From Actinomadura litoris (GTDB lineage: Bacteria; Actinomycetota; Actinomycetes; Streptosporangiales; Streptosporangiaceae), in contig NZ_WOFH01000008.1 of NCBI RefSeq assembly GCF_009733595.1, positions 372,001-436,000 of the forward strand: DNA of 64,000 nucleotides, in the 5' to 3' direction. Below, piece after piece: positions 41,153-49,632 of this stretch. The position numbers and the translations under genes are program-made. Each line of letters opens with the position of its first letter. The first letter of the stretch is position 1. The notes beneath the pieces were generated by a model that did not search any database, was not told where the DNA came from, and was given only the letters and a program-made list of their open reading frames with translations.

Positions 41153-42261
41153 TCACGGGGCCTCGGCGCGCAGGGCCGCGACCTCGGCGGTGAGGTCGAT
41201 GCCGACCGGGCACCAGACGACGCACCGGCCGCAGCCCACGCAGCCCGACGAGCCGAACTGGTCGTGCCAGGTGCCGAGTTTGTGGGTCAGCCACTGCCGG
41301 TAGCGGCTCTTGGCGGAGGCGCGCACGTTGCCGCCGTGCAGGTGGGAGAAGTCGAGGTCGAAGCAGGAGTCCCAGAGCTGCCAGCGCTCGGCGTGGTCGC
41401 CGGTGAGGTCGGTGGTGTCGGTGACCTTGGTGCAGAAGCAGGTGGGGCAGACCATGGTGCAGTTGCCGCAGCTGAGGCAGCGTTCGGCGACGTCGTCCCA
41501 GCGCGGGGAGTCCAGGTTCTCCGCCATGAGGTCGCGCAGCCCGAGCGCGGGCATCTCGCGGCCCATCCGATCCGCCGCCGCCCGCACCTCCGCGCGGGCA
41601 CGCTCGACGTCGGCCCCGGCGGCGGCGCCGGAGGGCACGTCGGCCATGACGGCCGCGCCGGCCTCGGTGCCGATGTCGACGACGTAGCGCGGGCCGTCGT
41701 CGTCGACGAGCTCGGTGAACGCGAGGTCGTATCCGGGGCCGGCCTCCGGTCCCGTCCCCATGGAGACGCAGAAGCAGGTCTCACCGGGTTCCGTGCAGTT
41801 GACGGCGATGATGAAGGCGCCCTGGCGCCGTGCCCGGTAGTCGGGGTCGACGTCGCGGCCGCCCATCAGGACGCGGTCCTGGACGGCGATGGCCCGCAGA
41901 TCGCACGGCCGCACGCCCAGGAAGGCGTATCGGGGCGGATCAGGCGCCTGGTCGCGGACCTCGAACCCCTCGCCGGTCCGGTCGGCGTCCCACAGCTTGA
42001 CCCGGGGCCGATGCAGGAAAGGCTTCCAGGACTGGGGGCCCGCCGTGTGGGCGAACGCGGCGCCGTCGCCGCGCCGGTGCACCGGTAGCCGCCGGGCCGC
42101 AGCGTGACGCCCCACCCGTAGGGAAGATCGTCGGCTGAGGACAGCTCGTCCAGGACGATCGCGCCGTCGCGGACCGTCGGGCCGACGACCGTGTAGCCCG
42201 CGCGGCGGAGCGCGTCGTACAAGGGGGCGAGGGTTCTCAGCTCCCTGTTCTCAGGCGTCAT
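41153..42261 (-). pseudogene. hyhB: [NiFe] hydrogenase iron-sulfur beta subunit, single-base frameshift
   Basis: The N-terminal part starts at ATG 42261 (GGAGG upstream: TPENRELRTL, then YTVVGPTVRDGAIVLDELSSADDLP) and reads to GGYR. The family sequence then continues in the next frame (VHRRGDGAAFAHTAGPQSWKPF) to the end at 41153. One base appears to be missing near 42083 (a G in the ACCGG/TGCACC run). The rest is intact, with ferredoxin motifs CLSCGNCTMVCPTCFC and CVGCGRCVVWCPVG. This subunit passes electrons in group 3b hydrogenases. It is either a genuine recent frameshift or a sequencing error; all other subunits are intact. Confidence 0.85.
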
Positions 42262-42781
42262 CTTTCCTCCCTGGTGCATCGGTTCCATCGGATGTCGCGG
42301 GCACGGGTCGTCCAGGCTCATGGGGGCCGCAGAGCGAAGCGGGTCGCGGAGCGAGCCGGGCGGTGAGGCGCCGGGTGAGGGAGTCGACGGCGGCGGCGAC
42401 CCGCGGGGTCAGCCCCCGGCCGAAGCCGAACTCGCTCCCCTCGATGGCCAGCACCTCCAGGACGCGGGGCATCCGGCCGACGGCGGCGCCGAGCGCGACG
42501 GCGTCGCCGAGCCCCAGGGAATGGCCGGTGACCGGCGGGGCGGCGAGCGCCGCCGTGTCCAGGCCGAGTTCGTGGACGCGGCCGGGCGAGGGCGGATCAC
42601 AGCGCACGGCGTCCACGACGATCGCCAGGTCGGCGCCGGCCCACAACTCGATCAACCGGGCGGGTTCGCCGTCGGTCACCGCGAGCGTGACGCCCACCCG
42701 GCCGCGCAGCGCTTCGACGGCCGCCGGTCCGGCGCCGTCGTCCCGGCGGAACTCGTTGCCCACGCCGATGACGATGGTCAT
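42251..42781 (-). CDS. Hydrogenase maturation endopeptidase
   Basis: A 176-residue HyaD/HycI-type protease that trims the C-terminus of the large subunit after nickel insertion. Motif GVGNEFRRDDGAG (5-17) holds the nickel-sensing Glu, VVDAVRCD the second ligand, and GHSLGLGDAVAL the histidine. It overlaps hyhL by 4 bp (ATGA) and hyhB by 11 bp. The C-terminal 30 residues (after ARLAPRP) are an extension of unknown role. Confidence 0.88.
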   Translation of the reverse strand: MTIVIGVGNEFRRDDGAGPAAVEALRGRVGVTLAVTDGEPARLIELWAGADLAIVVDAVRCDPPSPGRVHELGLDTAALAAPPVTGHSLGLGDAVALGAAVGRMPRVLEVLAIEGSEFGFGRGLTPRVAAAVDSLTRRLTARLAPRPASLCGPHEPGRPVPATSDGTDAPGRKDDA

Positions 42782-44073
42782 GTCCGGTCCACGGTGAGGT
42801 CGAGGAAGTGGGTGGAGCAGGAGATGCACGGGTCGTAGTTGCGGATCGCCTGTTCGCAGCGGCCGGTGAGGCTCGCGTCGTCCAGGTGCAGCCGGGGCGC
42901 GACGAAGCGCCGCAGGTCGTCCTCGATCGCGGTCTGGTTCTGCGAGGTCGGCGGGACGATCCGGGCGGCGGTGATCAGCCCGTCGGCGTCCAGGTCGTAG
43001 CGGTGGTACAGGACTCCCCGCGGCGCCTCGGTGACACCGTGGCCGGTGCCCGCACGCGGCGGCACCGGGACGGCGGGACGGGGCGGCGGCTCGTAGGCGT
43101 CGATGATCCGCAGAGCCTCGTCGATGGCGTACACGACCTCGACGGCGCGGACGAGCACGCTGCGGAACGGGTTGCGGCATTCGGCGCCGAGCCCGGCCGC
43201 CGCCGCGGCCTCCAGGGCGAGCGGGGAGAGCTTGTCGCGGTTGAGGGCGTAGCGGGCGAGGGGGCCCGTGAGGTAGACGCCGCCGTCGGTGAAGCGGGCG
43301 TGCAGCGCCGTGGAGTGCGGGACCTGCTCCTCGACGATGTGCTCCTCGAACGCGGCGGCGGGGAAGGCCCGTCCGGCGCTGGTGCGGAGCGTCCCGCCGT
43401 CGAGGGGGTACCGGTCGGCGGACAGCGCCAGGTACTCGTGCTCGTGGACGAAGTCGGGGAACTCGAACATCGCAGCCCACCGCACCGTGGCGAGCGCGTC
43501 GTCCAGGGCCGGCCGCAGCGTCTCGGCGAGCGCGGCCATCTCTCCGCGCGAGGGGGCCCGGTAGAAGCCCCCGACGCGGACGTTCACCGGATGGATGGCA
43601 CGGCCGCCGATGACCTCCATCAGCGTGTTGCCCGCCTTCTTCAGCCGCAGGCCCCGTTCGACCACGGCCCGGTGGTCGCGCGCCATCTCGACCGCGCCGG
43701 GGTAGCCGAGGAAGTCGGGGGCGTGCAGCAGGTAGATGTGCAGGGCGTGGCTCTCGATCCACTCGCCGCAGTAGAGAAGGCGCCGGAGCTCGGTGAGGGC
43801 GGCGTCCACGGCCACTCCGCACGCGTCCTCGATGGCCAGGCAGGAGCTCATCTGGTAGGCGACGGGGCATATCCCGCAGATCCGCGCGGTGATGTCCGGC
43901 GGCTCGGTGTGCGCCCGGCCGCGCAGGAACGCCTCGAAGAAGCGGGGCGGCTCGTAGATGTTCAGCCGCACCTCCTCCACGTCCGTGCCGCGCACGCGGA
44001 CGTACATCGCGCCCTCGCCCTCGACCCGCGCGAGCGCGGAGACGTTCAGCGTGCGGTCATTGCGGTGGGTCAT
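42778..44073 (-). CDS. hyhL: Group 3b [NiFe] hydrogenase large subunit
   Basis: A 431-residue subunit with both nickel-binding pairs: L1 RICGICPVAYQ (Cys66, Cys69) and L2 DPCISCSTHFL near the C-terminus. The C-terminal extension after the L2 motif (LDLTVDRT) is short and would be removed by the protease encoded next. Length and motifs fit the cytoplasmic NAD(P)-linked group 3b (sulfhydrogenase/Hyh) enzymes, known in mycobacteria to be induced in hypoxia. GGAGGAG lies 7 bp before ATG 44073. It overlaps hyhS by 17 bp. Confidence 0.93.
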   Translation of the reverse strand: MTHRNDRTLNVSALARVEGEGAMYVRVRGTDVEEVRLNIYEPPRFFEAFLRGRAHTEPPDITARICGICPVAYQMSSCLAIEDACGVAVDAALTELRRLLYCGEWIESHALHIYLLHAPDFLGYPGAVEMARDHRAVVERGLRLKKAGNTLMEVIGGRAIHPVNVRVGGFYRAPSRGEMAALAETLRPALDDALATVRWAAMFEFPDFVHEHEYLALSADRYPLDGGTLRTSAGRAFPAAAFEEHIVEEQVPHSTALHARFTDGGVYLTGPLARYALNRDKLSPLALEAAAAAGLGAECRNPFRSVLVRAVEVVYAIDEALRIIDAYEPPPRPAVPVPPRAGTGHGVTEAPRGVLYHRYDLDADGLITAARIVPPTSQNQTAIEDDLRRFVAPRLHLDDASLTGRCEQAIRNYDPCISCSTHFLDLTVDRT

Positions 44074-44848
44074 CGCCGCTCTCCTCCGGCCCGCCTCCGG
44101 GTTCCTCACGGAAGGCGGAGACGTTGAATGTGGACAGGACGCGTTCGGTCTCGTCCTCGGTCATGTCGAGCCAGGGCAGCAGAGCGCGGGTGTTGGGCCG
44201 GGCGCCGCTCCAGTTCGGAGTGGGGCCGAAGCAGCCGTAGCAACCACGTCCATAGGCGGGGCAGATGGCACCGCAGCCCGCATGGGTGACGGGGCCGAGG
44301 CAGGGTGTGCCGTGGGCGACCATCACGCAGACGTTGCCGCGGTTCTTGCACTCGAAGCAGACGCTGTGGGCGGGGACGTCGGGCTTCCGCCCGGTCAGGT
44401 GGGCCGACAGGACCTCAAGGAGCTGGCGGCGGTCGATCGGGCAGCCGTGCAGCTCGAAGTCCACCGGGACGTGCGCCGCGATGGGCGTGGAGTCGGCGAG
44501 CGTCTCGATGTACTCGGGGCTGGCGTAGACGACGGAGGCGAACTCGCGGACGTCGGCGAAGTTGCGCAGGGCCTGGACGCCGCCGGCGTTCGCGCACGCC
44601 CCTATCGTGATCAGCTTCCGGGAGATCGCCCGGACGTGCCGTATCCGCTCCAGATCCTCGGGCGTGGTGACCGACCCCTCCACCAGCGAGACGTCGTACG
44701 GCCCCTCTCCCACGGCGGCCGTCGCTTCCAGGAAGTGGGCGATCTCGATCCGCCCGGTGAGGGCGAGCAGCTCGTCCTCGCAGTCCAGCAGGGTGAGCTG
44801 GCAACCGTCGCAGGAGGCGAACTTCCACACCGCGAGGGTGGGTCTCAT
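44057..44848 (-). CDS. hyhS: Group 3b [NiFe] hydrogenase small subunit
   Basis: A 263-residue subunit carrying Fe-S clusters. The proximal cluster motif is ASCDGCQLTLLDCE (Cys13, Cys16), then IGACANAGGVQ and HGCPIDRRQL. Distal motifs are VCFECKNRGNVCVMV, PCLGPVTHAGCGAICPAYGRGCYGCFG. There is no Tat signal, consistent with a cytoplasmic group 3b enzyme. AAGGAG lies 8 bp before ATG 44848, which I prefer to GTG 44854 that overlaps the hyhG stop. Confidence 0.93.
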   Translation of the reverse strand: MRPTLAVWKFASCDGCQLTLLDCEDELLALTGRIEIAHFLEATAAVGEGPYDVSLVEGSVTTPEDLERIRHVRAISRKLITIGACANAGGVQALRNFADVREFASVVYASPEYIETLADSTPIAAHVPVDFELHGCPIDRRQLLEVLSAHLTGRKPDVPAHSVCFECKNRGNVCVMVAHGTPCLGPVTHAGCGAICPAYGRGCYGCFGPTPNWSGARPNTRALLPWLDMTEDETERVLSTFNVSAFREEPGGGPEESGDDPPQ

Positions 44849-44850
44849 GG

Positions 44851-45660
44851 TCACAACTCCTTGACGGCCATGAGGGGCACCGCGCTCTCATAGGGCACGA
44901 CGGGGCCGTCGCGGCAGATCAGCAGCGGGCCGAGCTGGCAGTGCCCGCACCAGCCGATGCCGCACCGCATGCTGCGCTCCAGCGACACCCGGATCCGGCC
45001 GGGGTGCGTCCCGAGCCCCGCCAGGGCCTGCGCGGTGAGCCTCATCATGATCTCGGGGCCGCAGACGTAGGCGGCGGCCCGCGACGGATCGACGTCGGCG
45101 GAACCGGCCAGCGCGGTGATCAGGCCCACGTGGCCCGTCCACCCCGGCGCGGGCCGGTCCACGGTGACCTCCACCTGCGCGCCGCGTGCCCGCCAGGTCT
45201 CCAGCTCGTCCTCGAACAGCAGGTCGCCCGGAGTGCGGGCGCCGATCAGGACGGCGACGCGGCCGTAGTCGTCCCGCCGGGCCAGCGCCCTCAGGATCGC
45301 GGGGCGCAGCGGCGCGAGCCCGATGCCCCCGGCGGCCAGCACGAGGTCGCGGCCGCGCGCCTCGTCCACGCCCCAGCCGGTGCCGAACGGCCCGCGCAGG
45401 CCGATCACCTGCCCGGCCTCCGCCCGGCACAGGGCGCCGGTGACGGCGCCCACCGCCCGGATCGTCTGCTCCAGGACCGGACGGGTGCGGCTGACCGAGA
45501 TCGGCACCTCACCGATCCCGAACGCGTACATCATGGTGAACTGTCCCGGTTCAGGCTCGGGTATCGCCGCCCCCACCGGGGCGAGGGTGAGCGTGACCGT
45601 CTCGGCGGTCTCGGCCCGTTTCGCGACCACCCGGTACGGGACGGGCGCCATGGGCGTCAC
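44851..45660 (-). CDS. hyhG: Hydrogenase FAD/NAD(P)-binding gamma subunit
   Basis: A 269-residue ferredoxin-NADP reductase-like subunit. The FAD region contains PGQFTMMYAFG and PISVSRT; the nucleotide-binding part LVLAAGGIGLAPLRPAI and YVCGPEIMM; and a C-terminal Fe-S motif CGIGWCGHCQLGPLLIC, as in DHOD electron-transfer subunits. It connects the [NiFe] core to NAD(P)H. GTG 45660 overlaps the upstream stop (GTGA) with GGGGAG 5 bp before. Confidence 0.92.
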   Translation of the reverse strand: MTPMAPVPYRVVAKRAETAETVTLTLAPVGAAIPEPEPGQFTMMYAFGIGEVPISVSRTRPVLEQTIRAVGAVTGALCRAEAGQVIGLRGPFGTGWGVDEARGRDLVLAAGGIGLAPLRPAILRALARRDDYGRVAVLIGARTPGDLLFEDELETWRARGAQVEVTVDRPAPGWTGHVGLITALAGSADVDPSRAAAYVCGPEIMMRLTAQALAGLGTHPGRIRVSLERSMRCGIGWCGHCQLGPLLICRDGPVVPYESAVPLMAVKEL

Positions 45661-46142
45661 CTGGGCTCCCCGGGGTGCGCGTACAGGTCGAGCACCCGGA
45701 TCCGGGTCGCCTCCAGCCGGTCCAGCATCACGGTCCCGAACCGCAGCGCCATGTCGTAGCCGAGTTCTGGATCCGTGGCGCCCAACGTCCGCACGAGAGG
45801 CCCGTCGAACCGCGTCGCCTCGACGGGCCGGACGGCGACGGCGCCGAAGCGCCACCGGTGCGGAGGGAACAGCCACGACCAGCCCAGAACGGCGGAGGCC
45901 TCCAACGTCTCCACCACCACCGGGCCCCGCCCCGGCACATGCAGGTCCAGGGCGACCGTGCCGGAGCGGATCACCCAGAACGACTCGGCCGTGCCGTTCT
46001 CCTCGAAGACGCGGCGCCCGGCCGGGAACTCCACCACGCGGCCGGCGGTCGCCAGCCGGGCGAGGTGCGGGCCCGGCATGCCGTGGAAGAACCGCTCCCG
46101 TCTCAGGTCGTCGGCCGAGACCCGGTCCATCGCGGACGTCAC
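45657..46142 (-). CDS. Cyclic nucleotide-binding domain protein (hydrogenase operon)
   Basis: A 161-residue protein with a single cNMP-binding fold: FFHGMPGPHLARLATAGRVVEFPAGRRVFEENGTAESFWVIRSG (residues 18-61) and LGWSWLFPPHRWRFGAVAV, where the usual GE..L phosphate cassette is replaced by GWSWLFPP. There is no DNA-binding HTH, so it is not a CRP regulator; it may sense a ligand or modulate the hydrogenase. The GTG overlaps the DUF1918 stop. Similar small proteins occur beside group 3b hydrogenase genes. Confidence 0.8.
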   Translation of the reverse strand: MTSAMDRVSADDLRRERFFHGMPGPHLARLATAGRVVEFPAGRRVFEENGTAESFWVIRSGTVALDLHVPGRGPVVVETLEASAVLGWSWLFPPHRWRFGAVAVRPVEATRFDGPLVRTLGATDPELGYDMALRFGTVMLDRLEATRIRVLDLYAHPGEPR

Positions 46143-46342
46143 CTCGGCGGGGCCGGCGCGGCGTGCCGTTCGATCACGGCGTCGGCCGCCGGGTAGAAGG
46201 TGCTCTCATGGCCGTCGTCCCACTGGACGACATACGGCGGAGCCCCGTCCCGGCCGTGCACGTCGATGATGAGCGCCTTGCGGTCCGGCTCCCCCACCTG
46301 GTGCCCGCGGACGACCACCCAGTCTCCCTTTCTCGCCTGCAT
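46139..46342 (-). CDS. DUF1918 small protein (Rv0569-like)
   Basis: A 67-residue protein beginning MQARKGDWVVVRGHQVGEPDRK with the SH3-like barrel end PYVVQWDDGHESTFYPAADA. DUF1918 members include Rv0569, a known DosR-regulated protein. AAGGAGGA is just before ATG 46342; a GTG at 46345 is too close to it. First gene of the seven-gene hydrogenase operon, preceded by a DosR-like box 58 bp upstream. Confidence 0.88.
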   Translation of the reverse strand: MQARKGDWVVVRGHQVGEPDRKALIIDVHGRDGAPPYVVQWDDGHESTFYPAADAVIERHAAPAPPR

Positions 46343-46400
46343 CACTCCTCCTTCACCTCGTACCGATCTCAGCCTGATCCGTGCCGGCCGCCGCGCGGCA

Positions 46401-46414
46401 GGGACGAAGGTCCC
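46401..46414. promoter_or_regulatory. DosR-like box 5
   Basis: GGGACGAAGGTCCC, 58 bp upstream of the DUF1918/hydrogenase operon start at 46342. Confidence 0.7.
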
Positions 46415-46493
46415 TCATTCGGCTCGGATTCGGTCCCGCTCCAGAGGTCCGATCGCGCGCCGGGGGCGCCCTCGCCGCCGGGAGGGGCCGGTA

Positions 46494-46505
46494 GGCCAAA
46501 GTCCC
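46494..46505. promoter_or_regulatory. DosR-like box 6 (weak)
   Basis: GGCCAAAGTCCC, an imperfect copy in the divergent region between the hydrogenase operon and the CBS remnant. Confidence 0.4.
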
Positions 46506-46522
46506 GTCCGCAGGGGCGTATC

Positions 46523-46536
46523 GGCCCTTAGATCCC
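46523..46536. promoter_or_regulatory. DosR-like box 7 (weak)
   Basis: GGCCCTTAGATCCC, 43 bp before the ATG at 46580. A similar weak site (GGCCTATAGATCCC) lies at about 46924. Confidence 0.4.
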
Positions 46537-46579
46537 CGCGTCGGCGGGGTCAGCCTGAGAGGGACGACTGGAGGATCCG

Positions 46580-46854
46580 ATGAAACAGACGTTGTCTCCC
46601 TGAAGCGGCTGGCACGTGTCGCCGCGGCGCAGGCCGACGTGCCGTTGGGGAGGATCGCGACCCCGCTGCCGCCCGACCGCGTCGTCGGGCCCGACGATCC
46701 GGCCTCCGGGCTCCTGGCGCACGGTCCCGTGGCGGGCGACCTCATCGCGGTCGTGGCCGCCGACCACCATGTGGTCGGCACGGTCACCACCGGCGACGTC
46801 GAGCGTCTGCTCCAGCGCGACCGCCTGCGCAAGGTCCCGGCGCACACCACCTGA
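46580..46854 (+). pseudogene. CBS-domain remnant, probably of an M50 site-2 protease
   Basis: A GGAGGATCC site precedes ATG 46580, but that frame stops after seven codons. The next frame reads LKRLARVAAAQADVPLGRI, VVGPDDPASGLLAHG, LIAVVAADHHVVGTVTTGD and VERLLQRDRL to a stop at 46854. This matches the last CBS motif of RIP/M50 metalloproteases such as the DosR-regulated Rv2625c. The protease domain is absent. A start at GTG 46639 would make a 71-residue protein, but a decayed gene is more likely. Confidence 0.6.
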
Positions 46855-47249
46855 CGCGCGGGGCGGGGTGCCCCTGGTCCCCCGGGCTCGGGCCCTTCGG
46901 CCGCTGAGAGGCCGGAGGCGCCCGGCCTATAGATCCCCGTCGGAGCGCGCGAAGACCAGGGAGCTCAGCGGCGCCCCGCGTGGCGAGATAGCCGTTGCGC
47001 AACGTGCAAGCGCTTCCCGGAGCCCTTCGGTGGCGGGATCGTCACCGTCATAAGCCAGAATCCACCGGCCCAAGGGCCCTTCCTCACCAGGGTCGTCCGT
47101 TCGGCCTCCGACGGGGCCGGGCTCTCACCCTCCGGCGCCGCGACCGGCGGTGGTCCGACTGGGGACCTTTGGCACCTCCGGAGCGGGTATCCGATGCGGA
47201 GACTGGTATCGAGAGCGATTCCTGCTCGACGTTCGTGGGGAGGCGGACG
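46855..47249. other. Intergenic region with DosR-like sites, no supported gene
   Basis: About 395 bp before the USP gene. It carries weak box-like sequences (GGGCCCTTCGGCC near 46890, GGCCTATAGATCCC near 46924) and the better box at 47162. No coding frame with a recognisable product. Confidence 0.5.
47162..47175. promoter_or_regulatory. DosR-like box 8
   Basis: GGGACCTTTGGCAC, 74 bp before the USP start at 47250. The left half is perfect; the right half is degenerate. Confidence 0.55.
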
Positions 47250-48134
47250 ATGGGAAGGCTGCCGAGGAATCAGCGACCGAACGTGCTGTTCGGCTATGAC
47301 GGCACCCAGGAGAACGACGCTGCCCTGCGCTGGGCGGTCGCCGAGGCCCGGACGCGAGAGCTCGCGCTGGTGATCTGCCATTGCTGGCACTGGCCGTACC
47401 CGCCGGGACACGTGGACGACAACGCCGAGGCGGTCATCAGGCGGGCGGGCGAGAGGCTCCTGGAACGCGGTGCGCGCCGGGCGCGTGATCTCGGCGCGGA
47501 CACGGTGCGCAGGCGGTTGAGGAGCGAACCGGTGCGCGAGGCGCTGGTGCGCGAGTCCGAGGACGCCGAGCTGATCGTGGTCGGCACCCACGAATGCCAC
47601 CGGCTGGCCGCCGGGTCAACCGCGATGCGCCTGCCGGCGCAGGCGCGCCGTCCGGTGATCGCCGTCCGGCACGCGGCGCCCTCGCGCGGCCTCGTGGTGG
47701 CGGGGGTCGACGGCTCCGCGGGCGGGGAGGCGGCGCTGGGCCTGGCCGTCGATGAGGCCGTCCTGCGCGGCTGGCCTCTGCGCGTGGTGTACGGAGCCTG
47801 GGAACCGGGCGCGGTACCCGAATCCGAGCTGCCGCTGTTCACCGACAAGGCGCGGCTGGCGCGGACGCGCGCCGCCATGCTGGAGCGGGTCACCGCGCCG
47901 TGGCGTGAGCGCTGCCCCGACCTCGACATGCAGGTCTCGCTGGTCCTGGAACGGCCCCGCGAAGCCCTGCTGGACGCGGCGCGCGACGCGGACCTGCTGG
48001 TGGTGGGCGACCGCGGCACCGGCCAGATCGACCCGCTCCTGCTGGGCGCGACCAGCTCGGCGATGCTCCACCACGCTCCCTGCACCGTCGCCATCGTCCC
48101 GCAGGCGGGGCCGCCCAGCGGATCGTCCGTATAG
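47250..48134 (+). CDS. Universal stress protein, tandem domains
   Basis: A 294-residue protein with two Usp domains. The first opens VLFGYDGTQENDAALRWAV and has LIVVGTHECHRLAAGSTAMRL in place of the standard ATP loop. The second has VVAGVDGSAGGEAAL and LLVVGDRGTGQIDPLLLGATSSAML. It is a close relative of the USP at 48711-49556 (both have the HxWxWPYP segment after the first strand), suggesting local duplication. GGGGAGG lies 6 bp before ATG 47250. Confidence 0.9.
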   Translation: MGRLPRNQRPNVLFGYDGTQENDAALRWAVAEARTRELALVICHCWHWPYPPGHVDDNAEAVIRRAGERLLERGARRARDLGADTVRRRLRSEPVREALVRESEDAELIVVGTHECHRLAAGSTAMRLPAQARRPVIAVRHAAPSRGLVVAGVDGSAGGEAALGLAVDEAVLRGWPLRVVYGAWEPGAVPESELPLFTDKARLARTRAAMLERVTAPWRERCPDLDMQVSLVLERPREALLDAARDADLLVVGDRGTGQIDPLLLGATSSAMLHHAPCTVAIVPQAGPPSGSSV

Positions 48135-48194
48135 GGTTCTTCGCCCGGCAAGGACGTTCAGGCGGCCCACGGCGGACGTTGGCGGGTCGCCGCC

Positions 48195-48208
48195 GGGACC
48201 TTCGTCCC
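48195..48208. promoter_or_regulatory. DosR-like box 9
   Basis: GGGACCTTCGTCCC, identical to box 1, 63 bp before the STAS gene at 48272. Confidence 0.7.
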
Positions 48209-48271
48209 TAGGGTCGGGGCACGCGGACGCCGGAGGCTGGAGGGAACGTCAGCCGCACGAAGGGATCCGTC

Positions 48272-48676
48272 ATGAGCACCCACGCCGTCTCGCCGGATGC
48301 GGCCTCCCAGGTCGGCGCCGCACTCCGGATCGACACCGCACCGGCGCGGAGAACGGCGCATCCCCGCGGCGCCGCGTCGCGGGCGCGGGTCGCGGTCGCC
48401 GGGGAACTGGACATCGCGACGAGCGGGCTGTTCCGCGTCGGACTGGCCGGCCTGATCCGTTCGCAGGGCCCGGACATCGTGATCGACGCCTCGGCGCTGA
48501 CGTTCTGCGACGCGCGGGGCGTCGCGGCGATCGTGGCCGCCGGCGACCTGGCCGAGCGCCAGGGCGGCTCGGTGACCCTCACCAGGGTCCGCCCGCAGGT
48601 CGCGAAGGTGCTGCGCATCACCGGCGTCCACCGGCGGTTCGTCCGTCCGGGCGCGGCCTGGCCGCGGCGCGGCTGA
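48272..48676 (+). CDS. STAS domain protein (anti-sigma factor antagonist-like)
   Basis: A 134-residue protein with a STAS domain: ARVAVAGELDIATSGLFRVGL, DIVIDASALTFCDARGVAAIV and RPQVAKVLRITGVHRRF. The site usually phosphorylated in SpoIIAA-like proteins (DxSxxxFxDSxGL) here reads ASALTFCDARGVA, with Ala in place of the target Ser, so classic phospho-regulation is doubtful. Preceded by a perfect DosR-like box. A partner kinase or sigma factor is not nearby. Confidence 0.85.
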   Translation: MSTHAVSPDAASQVGAALRIDTAPARRTAHPRGAASRARVAVAGELDIATSGLFRVGLAGLIRSQGPDIVIDASALTFCDARGVAAIVAAGDLAERQGGSVTLTRVRPQVAKVLRITGVHRRFVRPGAAWPRRG

Positions 48677-48710
48677 ACGACCGCTCTCCGATCATGGAGC
48701 GCTGTTCCGC

Positions 48711-49556
48711 TCAGCCCAGACCTCGCTGGACGACGGCCACCGTGCAGGGGGCCTGCTGGAGGATGGCGTCGCTCGTCGCGCCCAACGCCAGTGGTTCGAC
48801 CACGCCCGTCCCGCGAGCGCCGACGACCACCAGGGCCGCCTCGTCGGCCGCCTCGAACAGGGCCTCGCGCGGTGACCTCAGCACCAGCGACGTCGTGGCG
48901 GCGACCTGGGGGTACTTCACGAGCCAGGGGGCGACGGCCCTCTCCAGGACGGTCCCGCACACGCGCCGGAGCGCGGCCTCGTCCCCGAAGATCGAGAGGT
49001 CACCGCCCGGTGCGGCGCCCGGCTCCCAGCAGCCGTACACCGCCCGTATCCGCCAGCCGCGCAGCGCCGCCTGCTCGAACCCGAACCCCAGCGCGGCGTC
49101 GCCGCCCGAGGATCCGTCGACGCCCACGACGACCAGCCCCTCCTCGGGCGCCGCCGACCGGACGACCACGACCGGACGGTGCGAGCGCGCGGGAAGCCGC
49201 AGCGCCGTCGATCCCACGGGCAGCCCGTCCGGCTCGTGGGAACCGACCACGATCAGGTCGGCCTCGTGCTCCATGTGGAGCAACGCCGAGGCGGCGCCGC
49301 CGTCCGTCAACCGCTTGCGGACCTCCAGTTCGGGGGCCAGGTTCCTGGCCAGGGCCACACCGTGGTCGAGCAGCCGCTCGCCCGTCCGCTTGACGATCGC
49401 CATGCCCTCGCGGTCGATGTAGTCACGCGGGTACGGCCAGCGCCAGGCGTGGCAGACGGTCAGCGGCAGCCGCCGCAGCCGCGCCTCCCCGACCGCCCAC
49501 CCCAGGGCGCGTTCGCTCTCGTCCGTGCCGTCGTATCCGACCAGTACGTCGCTCAT
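48711..49556 (-). CDS. Universal stress protein, tandem domains
   Basis: A 281-residue tandem USP: VLVGYDGTDESERALGWAV, LIVVGSHEPDGLPVGSTALRL, VVVGVDGSSGGDAALGF and VVVGARGTGVVEPLALGATSDAIL. GGAGG lies 4 bp before ATG 49556. It is third in a minus-strand run DoxX - USP - USP, likely driven by the boxes near 51.2 kb. Closest neighbour paralogue: the USP at 47250. Confidence 0.9.
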   Translation of the reverse strand: MSDVLVGYDGTDESERALGWAVGEARLRRLPLTVCHAWRWPYPRDYIDREGMAIVKRTGERLLDHGVALARNLAPELEVRKRLTDGGAASALLHMEHEADLIVVGSHEPDGLPVGSTALRLPARSHRPVVVVRSAAPEEGLVVVGVDGSSGGDAALGFGFEQAALRGWRIRAVYGCWEPGAAPGGDLSIFGDEAALRRVCGTVLERAVAPWLVKYPQVAATTSLVLRSPREALFEAADEAALVVVGARGTGVVEPLALGATSDAILQQAPCTVAVVQRGLG

Positions 49557-49632
49557 ACGTCCTCCTGATTCCATCGACCGCGTCCAACGCACCGCGTGCG
49601 GGAACGGCGGGTCCGGCAGACCTGGGTCTTCG

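Noticed and set aside
42251..43870. Alternative reading of the hydrogenase large-subunit region as one long protein fused to the protease
   Set aside because: The protease frame is open upstream, but the large subunit with L1 and L2 motifs occupies the other frame; the protease starts at ATG 42781.
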